5,573 nt of DNA from CAZFRF01 sp964540925 (GTDB taxonomy: Bacteria > Patescibacteriota > Microgenomatia > Levybacterales > UBA12049): the NCBI GenBank assembly GCA_964540925.1, contig CAZIOR010000030.1, positions 1 through 5,573 on the forward strand, read 5' to 3'. The notes beneath the pieces were generated by a model. The model searched no databases, was not told the origin of the DNA, and saw only the letters and a list, made by a program, of their open reading frames with translations. Shown here piece after piece: positions 1 through 4,542 of the stretch; within the stretch, counting starts at the first letter, position 1, and each line of letters begins with the position of its first letter. A program made the translations under genes and the position numbers.

Positions 1-431
1 TTGACGCTGGAACATACCTTAGTGGTGGAGGAAACTATACATTTAATGACAATGGTAAAACTGAAATTTCTAAAAGCTTAGCTCCTTATCTTATTTTATA
101 TGATAAAGACAAAAAGCTTGTTTCATATTCAGGTGTTCTTCATGGAAAAGCACCCGAACTTCCAGATGGAGTACTAGACCACGCAAAAAACAAAGAATAT
201 TCTAAAGTAACCTGGCAACCAGAAGATGGAGTAAGAAGCGCGGTTGTTGCTGTGTATTACAAAGGTATCAAAGAAGGCTATGCAGTTGTTGGTAAATCAT
301 TAAGAGAAATTGAAATCCGAGAGACCTTACTTTTGCAAGGAACAATAATCGCTTGGATACTTACTGTAATTGCTTCTTTTGCAACTGTATTTGTAATTAC
401 TAATAATTTTAAAATTAAAAAATCCCACTAA
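1..431 (+). CDS. C-terminal part of a membrane protein with an extracytoplasmic sensor-like domain (partial, 5' end outside window)
   Basis: The reading frame is open from base 3 to the TAA at 429-431 and gives 142 residues; the true start lies upstream of the window. Visible residues 1-105 are soluble and look like the extracytoplasmic ligand-sensing type of domain: SLAPYLILYD (25-34), a turn with GVLHGKAPELPDGVLD (44-59), VTWQPEDGVRSAVV (69-82) and GYAVVGKSLREIE (92-104). The WQP-x-x-GVR and VGxSLRExE strings recall a conserved hypothetical family seen in CPR bacteria and Firmicutes; that is recollection, not a search. A strong membrane segment follows (about 110-133), and then only nine mostly basic or polar residues, so the visible end carries no cytoplasmic kinase, HAMP or cyclase output domain. 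An N-terminal membrane segment is expected upstream but not seen. Its stop overlaps the NUDIX start by one base, so the genes are probably co-transcribed and translationally coupled. The ligand is unknown. Confidence 0.75.
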   Translation, partial: DAGTYLSGGGNYTFNDNGKTEISKSLAPYLILYDKDKKLVSYSGVLHGKAPELPDGVLDHAKNKEYSKVTWQPEDGVRSAVVAVYYKGIKEGYAVVGKSLREIEIRETLLLQGTIIAWILTVIASFATVFVITNNFKIKKSH

Positions 432-943
432 TGGAACTTATAGACGCACTCAAATATTGCCCTCGCTGTACAACTGAATTTACAAAAAATTCAGGTAGGC
501 TTTTGCTTTGTCCAAATTGCAAATATAAACAATATATAAATCCAGTTCCTTGTAATGGAGTAATTATTGTAAATGAACAAAATCAAATAATGTTAGTTAG
601 AAGAAAATCAGATCCCAAAAAAGGCTATTGGGATTTACCTGGAGGATTCATTGAACCTGGAGAATCATTTGTAGGTTCTGTAGAAAGAGAAATTAGAGAA
701 GAGTTAGGCATTGAAATAGAAATGATAAAAATTGTGGGAATATACAATGACTACTATTTATATGAAGGCGTAAATATTCCCACATTTGGTGTAGTTGTAG
801 AAGCAAAAATAAAATCAGGAGAATTGAGTATAAACGATGATATAACAGATTATAAATTTTTTAATAAAGAAGATGTACTATCCCAAGAACTTGCCTTTGA
901 CTCCTTAAGAAAAGGATTAGAAGATTATTTAAATCAAAAATAA
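431..943 (+). CDS. NUDIX hydrolase with N-terminal zinc ribbon
   Basis: This 170-residue protein has two parts. Residues 10-30 form a zinc ribbon, with CPRC at 10-13 and CPNC at 27-30. The NUDIX domain covers about 41-165 and has an exact NUDIX box from G72 to I94 (G-x5-E78-x7-R86-E87-I-x-E90-E91-x-G93-I94); the REIREE glutamates bind the catalytic metal. GYWDLPGGF just before the box is typical of the family. NUDIX enzymes cleave nucleoside diphosphates linked to another group, such as ADP-ribose, NADH or oxidised nucleotides. The layout resembles proteins often annotated as ADP-ribose or NADH pyrophosphatases, but the substrate cannot be read from sequence. It is much shorter than NudC and lacks a clear SQPWPFPxS motif, so NudC is not assigned. 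The ATG shares its A with the TAA of the upstream gene (TAATG). No Shine-Dalgarno sequence is present, which suggests termination-reinitiation. It is probably cytoplasmic, with no signal or membrane segment. Confidence 0.93.
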   Translation: MELIDALKYCPRCTTEFTKNSGRLLLCPNCKYKQYINPVPCNGVIIVNEQNQIMLVRRKSDPKKGYWDLPGGFIEPGESFVGSVEREIREELGIEIEMIKIVGIYNDYYLYEGVNIPTFGVVVEAKIKSGELSINDDITDYKFFNKEDVLSQELAFDSLRKGLEDYLNQK

Positions 944-2149
944 ATGCTTAAACAACTTGCCCTAAAATTTTCTAATTTAAAAGCTCTTCTACACCTATCT
1001 AAAAATACATTAATAGGTATTACTCTTGTAAGTCTAGTTCTTGTTTCTTTAATTTCGTACTCTTTGTATTTAAACCTAAGAGTAAATAATTTTGTTGGTC
1101 AAAATAAAGAACTTATAAATAAACTTACTCAGACTAAAAAAGAATTAGATGCTCTTAAAAATGAAGATCAGGTGGTTAAAAATACTAAATTACAAGCTGA
1201 AATAAATAATATATATAAAAACTATAAAACACTTTCCAAAAGCTACAACGATATTGTTGATTTAAAAGACCAAAAAGCCAAAACAGAAGATATTGATAAA
1301 CTTTTTGCACAAACTCTTAATTTACTCGCTGATAAAAATTATTCTTCAGCATCAGCAAATCTTACTGAAATTCAAAACCTAATTACGTTAAAAACTACAC
1401 AAGTGGCTAAAGACAACACTCCGCAACTTGCAAACGCTGTTACAAGCAATACTCCTCCTAACTCTGGATTTAGTAGGCAAATAGTTAGCGTTGATGGCGA
1501 AAATTTTACAGTAGACTTAATAGCAGCAGATCTTAACTCAACTCGAGTTATTGTCGATACTGCTTCAAGTGCTGATTGTGGAGACAATTGCCCAGTCTTA
1601 CCACTATCTACTTATGTTTCCAGAAGTGGGGGATATGCGGGAATTAATGGAAGCTACTTTTGTCCAGCAAGTTATCCAAGTTGTGCGGGTAAAACTAATT
1701 CGTTTGATTTACTAATTATGAATAAAGATAAATATTATTTTAATTCTGCAAACAACGTTTATAGCACAAACCCTGCTGTAATTTTCCAAAGTGGATCAAT
1801 TAGATTTGTTGGGCAAGCATCCCAGTGGGGAAGAGATACAGGTGTTGATGGAGTACTTTCTAATTATCCTTTACTTGTATCTGGAGGAAATCAAACATAT
1901 TCAGACGGAGGAGATCCAAAATTCTTATCTAAAGGACCGAGAAATTTCGTGGCCAATAAAGGAAATACTGCATATATCGGAATTGTTTATAACGCGACAA
2001 TGGGTAATTCAGCTAAGGTACTTAAAGCCTTAGGCATGGATAATGCCCTAAATTTAGATGAAGGTGGATCAAGTGCATTGTGGTATCAAGGATATAAAGC
2101 AGGACCAGGAAGAGACATACCAAACGCAATAATTTTTGTTAGAAAATAA
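944..2149 (+). CDS. Membrane-anchored coiled-coil protein with phosphodiester glycosidase (NAGPA/DUF2233) domain
   Basis: The 401-residue protein has a basic N-terminus, one membrane segment (about 22-44), a Lys/Asn/Leu-rich helical, probably coiled-coil stalk (about 47-147), a Thr/Pro/Asn linker (150-178) and a C-terminal NAGPA-type domain (about 180-400). Family landmarks are YAGINGSYFCP (231-241), SFDLLIMN (253-260), GVLSNYPLLVSGG (303-315), GPRNFVANKGN (331-341) and ALNLDEGGSSALWYQG (368-383). The domain is named for the human 'uncovering enzyme', which removes GlcNAc from phosphodiester-linked glycans; bacterial members are thought to act on cell-surface or exopolysaccharide phosphodiesters. 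The N-in/C-out topology inferred here puts the domain outside the membrane. Cysteines occur only in it (212, 216, 240, 247), compatible with two disulfides. The usual LDGGGS signature reads LDEGGS, with Glu373 in place of Gly. The ATG follows the NUDIX stop directly, with no spacer and no Shine-Dalgarno sequence, so it is the third gene of the operon. The substrate is unknown. Confidence 0.9.
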   Translation: MLKQLALKFSNLKALLHLSKNTLIGITLVSLVLVSLISYSLYLNLRVNNFVGQNKELINKLTQTKKELDALKNEDQVVKNTKLQAEINNIYKNYKTLSKSYNDIVDLKDQKAKTEDIDKLFAQTLNLLADKNYSSASANLTEIQNLITLKTTQVAKDNTPQLANAVTSNTPPNSGFSRQIVSVDGENFTVDLIAADLNSTRVIVDTASSADCGDNCPVLPLSTYVSRSGGYAGINGSYFCPASYPSCAGKTNSFDLLIMNKDKYYFNSANNVYSTNPAVIFQSGSIRFVGQASQWGRDTGVDGVLSNYPLLVSGGNQTYSDGGDPKFLSKGPRNFVANKGNTAYIGIVYNATMGNSAKVLKALGMDNALNLDEGGSSALWYQGYKAGPGRDIPNAIIFVRK

Positions 2150-3007
2150 CTATATAGAAGGAGTTGGACTCTGAGTTGTAGTTGGACTAATTTTCCCCCA
2201 AGCTTTTAATTGTTTAATAATGTTTTGTGCATCTTGTCTGGCTGTCTGAATATCAGTTGTACCAGTTTTAATTTTTGTTCTTAGGGTTTGGATGGTAGTT
2301 TTATTTCCAGGATATCCTTCTGGAGTTAGGGCTAAAGCCTCAGTAATTACAGCATTTGCTTGGGTATTTGCATCAGTAACTTTTGTATTTAAATCTGTAA
2401 GATAAGTATTTAACTGAGTCACGTCTTTTCCAGCTGCTTCCGCTTGAGTAATCCTTTCTTGTAATTTTGTACTTATGGCTGACAAATTAGCAGCAACTGT
2501 TAAAAGCCTATCTGCAGCACCAATAAGCTGAATTTGAGGCATAAAGACAACAAATACTCTATACGAATCGACAATTGATTTAACATCTGCTCTTAAAGTA
2601 GTTATGTCTGTATCTGCATCAATTTTTGCTTTTAATGCATTCAAAGTGTCAATTTCTGTTTGAACTTTTGCTTTAAGTTCAGTTTTTTGAGTAGCAGATA
2701 TTTTTCTAATTTTATCAATTCTAGTAATTAATTGATTTAAAGCTGCAATTCTTCTTTCAATTTCTGTATCTCCTCTTTTTTGTAAATCAGCAACTTTTTG
2801 GTCTATATTAATCGTTGCTTTAGGTGTAAGGTTTCTAGTAGGCAATTCTTTTTGCACTGGTTTTTGCAAAGGCAACTTATTTCTTGGCACACTAGGAGAA
2901 ATTGTAGTTGCAGGTGTTACTGTAGCCGTAGCAGTTTCCTCTTGAGCATTAGCAGTATTTGGTAAAACCAAAACTAACAAAACTAATATTAAAAGTATTT
3001 TCTTCAT
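2150..3007 (-). CDS. Secreted helical/coiled-coil protein, conserved hypothetical
   Basis: The 285-residue product starts with a clear signal peptide: MKK, a Leu/Val-rich core (4-15) and a likely cleavage site after ANA at 19-21. A Thr/Pro/Ala-rich low-complexity linker follows (22-64). Residues 68-270 are almost entirely predicted helix, rich in Ala, Thr, Lys, Asp and Gln, with heptad-like spacing (DLQKRGDTEIERRIAALNQL at 74-93). A more hydrophobic stretch at 150-170 ends in IGAADRLL. A second break is TPEGYPGNKTT (228-238), followed by another helix and a Ser/Thr/Pro tail. There are no cysteines and no catalytic motif. I recall similar secreted proteins as common conserved hypotheticals in Microgenomates, which supports the lineage but gives no function. 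A structural or surface role is inferred. Its ATG overlaps the TGA of the upstream 140-aa gene (ATGA), indicating coupling, and it has no Shine-Dalgarno sequence. The stop directly abuts the convergent glycosidase gene. Confidence 0.85.
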   Translation of the reverse strand: MKKILLILVLLVLVLPNTANAQEETATATVTPATTISPSVPRNKLPLQKPVQKELPTRNLTPKATINIDQKVADLQKRGDTEIERRIAALNQLITRIDKIRKISATQKTELKAKVQTEIDTLNALKAKIDADTDITTLRADVKSIVDSYRVFVVFMPQIQLIGAADRLLTVAANLSAISTKLQERITQAEAAGKDVTQLNTYLTDLNTKVTDANTQANAVITEALALTPEGYPGNKTTIQTLRTKIKTGTTDIQTARQDAQNIIKQLKAWGKISPTTTQSPTPSI

Positions 3008-3426
3008 TGTAAATTTGTTTGTTTATCTAAAAGACTAGTATCTATTTCTTTAGAGTCAGAATTTAAGCTTGTGATAGAAGCATCGAGTGTTTGTAGATCA
3101 CTATCTAGCTGAGTATCAGTTGCGATTTTACTTTGGATATCTGCTTGAGGTTGGGTAGGAACAGCTGTAGGAGCTGTTTTTACATTAGCAATTGAATTAG
3201 CTGGAGGAGTATAAGTTGTTTGAGGCTTTGAATTATTACCCATGTACCAATATGCAGCTGATCCAATTATTACAAGTACTAATAACACTAAAAGAAACAT
3301 AATAAATAGCTTAAATCCTGATCCACTTTTTGGCTGAATTGGCATTTGTGGATTAACGCTGGGCTGAACAGGAATTGGAGTAGGAGTGGGTATTGGATTT
3401 TGTACTTGACCTAAATTATTGTCCAT
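3004..3426 (-). CDS. Pro-rich single-pass membrane protein, hypothetical
   Basis: The 140-residue protein has a Pro/Gln-rich N-terminal tail (1-36, with PIPTPTPIP at 11-19), one strong membrane segment (about 39-62, Leu/Val/Ile-rich, ending SAAYWYMG) and a Thr/Pro/Ala linker (66-95). The acidic C-terminus (96-140) has a regular DxxL pattern (TQLDSDLQTLDASITSLNSD at 105-124). The membrane anchor with a short positive patch (K33, K39) suggests N-in/C-out, so the acidic tail would be extracytoplasmic, on the same side as the secreted protein encoded next. The two genes share a 4-base ATGA overlap and probably form one operon; partnership of the products is inferred from that alone. No known domain is recognised. 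The start is supported by a consensus-like promoter whose -10 box ends 6 bases before this ATG, which predicts a leaderless message. TGA as stop fits the standard bacterial code. Confidence 0.82.
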   Translation of the reverse strand: MDNNLGQVQNPIPTPTPIPVQPSVNPQMPIQPKSGSGFKLFIMFLLVLLVLVIIGSAAYWYMGNNSKPQTTYTPPANSIANVKTAPTAVPTQPQADIQSKIATDTQLDSDLQTLDASITSLNSDSKEIDTSLLDKQTNLQ

Positions 3427-3461
3427 AAAAATAATATATCTTATGTAAAAATTTTAGTCAA
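3427..3461 (-). promoter_or_regulatory. Sigma70-type promoter for the 140-aa/285-aa operon, probably leaderless
   Basis: Read on the minus strand, a -35 box TTGACT (3461-3456) is followed by a 17-base spacer and a -10 box TATATT (3438-3433). Both match the consensus at 5 of 6 positions. Only six bases (ATTTTT) separate the -10 box from the ATG at 3426, so transcription should begin at or beside the A of the start codon. The promoter lies just downstream of tRNA-Gly on the same strand, so the operon need not depend on readthrough from the tRNA. Confidence 0.72.
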
Positions 3462-3468
3462 GAAAGTG

Positions 3469-3540
3469 AGCGGGCGATGGGAATCGAACCCACTGCCTTC
3501 TCCTTGGCAAGGAGACATTCTACCGATGAACTACGCCCGC
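3469..3540 (-). tRNA. tRNA-Gly(GCC)
   Basis: The minus-strand sequence folds as a complete cloverleaf. The acceptor stem is a perfect 7-bp GCGGGCG/CGCCCGC, the D arm is GTTC/GAAT with a 7-base loop containing GG, the anticodon stem is TCTCC/GGAGA with loop TTGCCAA (anticodon GCC, window bases 3506-3508), and the T arm is GTGGG-TTCGATT-CCCAT. The discriminator base is U (3469), as usual for bacterial tRNA-Gly. CCA is not encoded (the next bases are CAC), so it must be added by tRNA nucleotidyltransferase. It has its own promoter directly upstream, and the 140-aa gene starts 42 bases downstream on the same strand. Confidence 0.97.
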
Positions 3541-3549
3541 GTGTGAATG

Positions 3550-3578
3550 ATTATATCAAAATCTGAAGTTAAGCTCAA
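3550..3578 (-). promoter_or_regulatory. Strong extended -10 promoter for tRNA-Gly
   Basis: On the minus strand a -35 box TTGAGC (3578-3573; 4 of 6 consensus positions) is followed by a 17-base spacer ending in TGA and a perfect -10 box TATAAT (3555-3550). The TG one base before the -10 box makes it an extended -10 promoter. The -10 box ends 9 bases before the mature tRNA 5' end, which leaves a leader of only about 1-3 bases. The -35 box touches the stop codon of the upstream 122-aa gene (3579-3581). Confidence 0.75.
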
Positions 3579-3947
3579 TTAACGAGGAGTTTGTGCTTTA
3601 TTGATTGCATGAGCAACCGATGAAACTGGAAATATATCAACTAATCCTCTAACTCTTTCAACTGCTCCTCTTGCATCTTCTCTGACACCACTAAGACCCA
3701 TTGCTCTAACATCTAAACCTGTAACACTTTGCCTACGAGTAGCTGGTCTATCTGGTTGGGTAGTTTCAAAACCAGCAACTTGCCAAGTGGACTGTCCTGC
3801 ATTACTTTCAACTGTAAAATCATCACCAACACCAATAGCTTGTCTAACAGGAGCTTCGCCAACAGTAATTACTACTTCTACTTCTGCAACACGTAGAGAT
3901 CTAGCTTCAGGTCTTCTTTGAGCAATTCTTTCATGCATGTCTGACAT
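3579..3947 (-). CDS. Arginine-rich small soluble protein of unknown function
   Basis: I do not recognise this 122-residue protein. It has no signal peptide, membrane segment or cysteine. Residues 19-63 look beta-rich (VAEVEVVITVG at 20-30, DDFTVES at 42-48, STWQVAGFETT at 53-63). A polar turn with QPDRPATRRQ (64-73) follows, then a more helical C-terminal part (79-118) containing VREDARGAVERVRG (88-101). It holds 15 Arg but only one Lys (K117), with 16 acidic residues, so it is roughly neutral. Its lysine-rich neighbours look quite different. The Arg codons are mostly AGA (11 of 15), and third positions are generally A or T like the rest of the window, which supports a real, resident gene over a chance frame. 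A promoter ends 8 bases before the ATG at 3947, predicting a leaderless mRNA; an in-frame ATG at codon 4 is an alternative start. It sits just upstream of tRNA-Gly, which has its own promoter. Confidence 0.72.
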   Translation of the reverse strand: MSDMHERIAQRRPEARSLRVAEVEVVITVGEAPVRQAIGVGDDFTVESNAGQSTWQVAGFETTQPDRPATRRQSVTGLDVRAMGLSGVREDARGAVERVRGLVDIFPVSSVAHAINKAQTPR

Positions 3948-3955
3948 AATGGAGG

Positions 3956-3984
3956 ATTTTCACATAAAACTTAGATCTTGTCAA
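3956..3984 (-). promoter_or_regulatory. Promoter for the 122-aa gene, probably leaderless
   Basis: On the minus strand a perfect -35 box TTGACA (3984-3979) is followed by a 17-base spacer that ends in TGT and a weaker -10 box GAAAAT (3961-3956; 4 of 6 positions). The TG one base before it gives an extended -10 element that could compensate. Eight bases (3955-3948) separate the -10 box from the ATG, so the transcript would begin within a base or two of the start codon. It is the minus-strand half of a divergent promoter region. Confidence 0.62.
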
Positions 3985-4009
3985 TCTTTGATAGTTATAA
4001 CGCGATACA

Positions 4010-4038
4010 TTGTATTAATTTTATCTATTTGATAAATT
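4010..4038 (+). promoter_or_regulatory. Possible promoter for the 131-aa membrane protein gene, leaderless
   Basis: A -35-like TTGTAT (4010-4015; 4 of 6) and a -10-like TAAATT (4033-4038; 4 of 6) are separated by 17 bases, with TG one base before the -10 box. Six bases (GAAATT) then lead to the ATG at 4045. Each box is weak, and AT-rich sequence makes such matches easy to find; TTGATA at 3988-3993 is another possible -35. The call rests mainly on the same geometry being present in front of the 140-aa and 122-aa genes. Confidence 0.4.
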
Positions 4039-4044
4039 GAAATT

Positions 4045-4440
4045 ATGCCTGAATTAACCCAACCATTAGCCATCTTTTGGGGAATAGTAACTTTGGTTAC
4101 TTATTTACCTTCAATATTTAATAAAAAATTTTATAAATCATTATTAAGGGTAAAAGAAAGAGAAGATTTCGTTATTTTATCAGGATTAATTAGCCTTATA
4201 AGCGGTGCCATTACCTTAGCATTTGTCCATGAATTACAATTAAATTTAGCAGGATTAATTACGCTAATTGGTTTCTTAAATGTTATTAAGGCTTTAGTAA
4301 GATTTTTCAAAATTGGAACTGTAACTAAAGCAATTGATAAAGTAAAAACCAAAAACACTATTGTTTATGTTTATATGCTTACCATGCTTATTCTTGGGGT
4401 ATATCTCCTTCTGGAAGGCTTCTTGGGATTAACTGTATAA
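4045..4440 (+). CDS. Small integral membrane protein, four predicted segments
   Basis: This 131-residue protein has four hydrophobic segments at about 7-24, 42-60, 66-88 and 105-125. The first two are separated by a basic loop (FNKKFYKSLLRVKERED, 25-41) and the last two by another (KIGTVTKAIDKVKTKN, 89-104), so both loops, and probably both termini in relation to them, follow the positive-inside rule with the basic loops in the cytoplasm. There are no charged residues inside the membrane segments beyond H62/E63 at a loop and K82/R86 near the end of segment three, and no recognised catalytic motif. It resembles the many small uncharacterised membrane proteins of CPR genomes in general style, but I cannot name a family. 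It is a single-gene unit, divergent from the 122-aa gene and convergent with the tRNA pair, whose 3' end is 28 bases beyond its stop. There is no Shine-Dalgarno sequence before the ATG. Confidence 0.82.
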   Translation: MPELTQPLAIFWGIVTLVTYLPSIFNKKFYKSLLRVKEREDFVILSGLISLISGAITLAFVHELQLNLAGLITLIGFLNVIKALVRFFKIGTVTKAIDKVKTKNTIVYVYMLTMLILGVYLLLEGFLGLTV

Positions 4441-4468
4441 CACAATCTTCAAACTATAAATATTTTTG

Positions 4469-4541
4469 TGCTGAGAATGTGAGTCGAACACATATAGCCT
4501 GTTCTTCAGACAGGTGCCTTGACCACCTTGGCTATCTCAGC
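4469..4541 (-). tRNA. tRNA-Phe(GAA)
   Basis: The minus-strand cloverleaf has acceptor stem GCTGAGA/TCTCAGC with discriminator A, a D arm with a 3-bp GCC/GGC stem and an 11-base loop containing GGTGG, and anticodon stem CCTGT/ACAGG. The anticodon loop is CTGAAGA, with anticodon GAA at window bases 4505-4507. A 4-base variable loop (CTAT) and the T arm ATGTG-TTCGACT-CACAT complete it. CCA is not encoded (the next bases are CAA). Position 37 is G rather than the A usual in bacterial tRNA-Phe. It is the second gene of a tRNA pair, starting one base after the encoded CCA of tRNA-Val. Confidence 0.93.
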
Positions 4542-4542
4542 A

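Larger units (their letters stand above)
3948..4044. promoter_or_regulatory. Divergent intergenic region between the 122-aa and 131-aa genes
   Basis: This 97-base stretch is the longest gene-free gap in the window. It contains the two outward-facing promoters described separately, and between or overlapping them two short palindromes: GTTATAAC (3994-4001) and ATACA-T-TGTAT (4005-4015, overlapping the plus-strand -35 box). Either could be an operator, but palindromes of this size are easily produced by chance in AT-rich DNA. No small RNA or riboswitch fold is evident. Confidence 0.45.

Noticed and set aside
1372..1587. 71-aa minus-strand open frame inside the glycosidase gene
   Set aside because: It lies wholly antisense to a well-supported gene and its protein shows no recognisable features; it is a shadow frame.
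1791..2033. 80-aa plus-strand open frame inside the glycosidase domain
   Set aside because: It overlaps the conserved domain in another frame and has no independent signal.
2162..2188. Direct repeat AGTTGGACT (2162-2170 and 2180-2188)
   Set aside because: It encodes the repeated Ser-Pro-Thr tail of the secreted protein, so low-complexity coding explains it.
3951..3955. GGAGG on the plus strand, resembling a Shine-Dalgarno sequence
   Set aside because: No plus-strand start codon follows at suitable distance; it lies between the -10 box and ATG of a minus-strand gene, where it reads CCTCC.
3994..4015. Palindromes GTTATAAC and ATACA-T-TGTAT as operators
   Set aside because: Too short to stand out in AT-rich intergenic DNA and not repeated elsewhere in the window; noted only within the divergent region entry.
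4131..4358. 75-aa minus-strand open frame opposite the 131-aa membrane protein
   Set aside because: It is a reverse shadow of a hydrophobic coding sequence, with no promoter or ribosome-binding signal.
4441..4470. CACAA/TTGTG inverted repeat between the 131-aa gene and tRNA-Phe as a terminator
   Set aside because: Only five AT-rich pairs with a 20-base loop; too weak, and the right arm runs into the tRNA.
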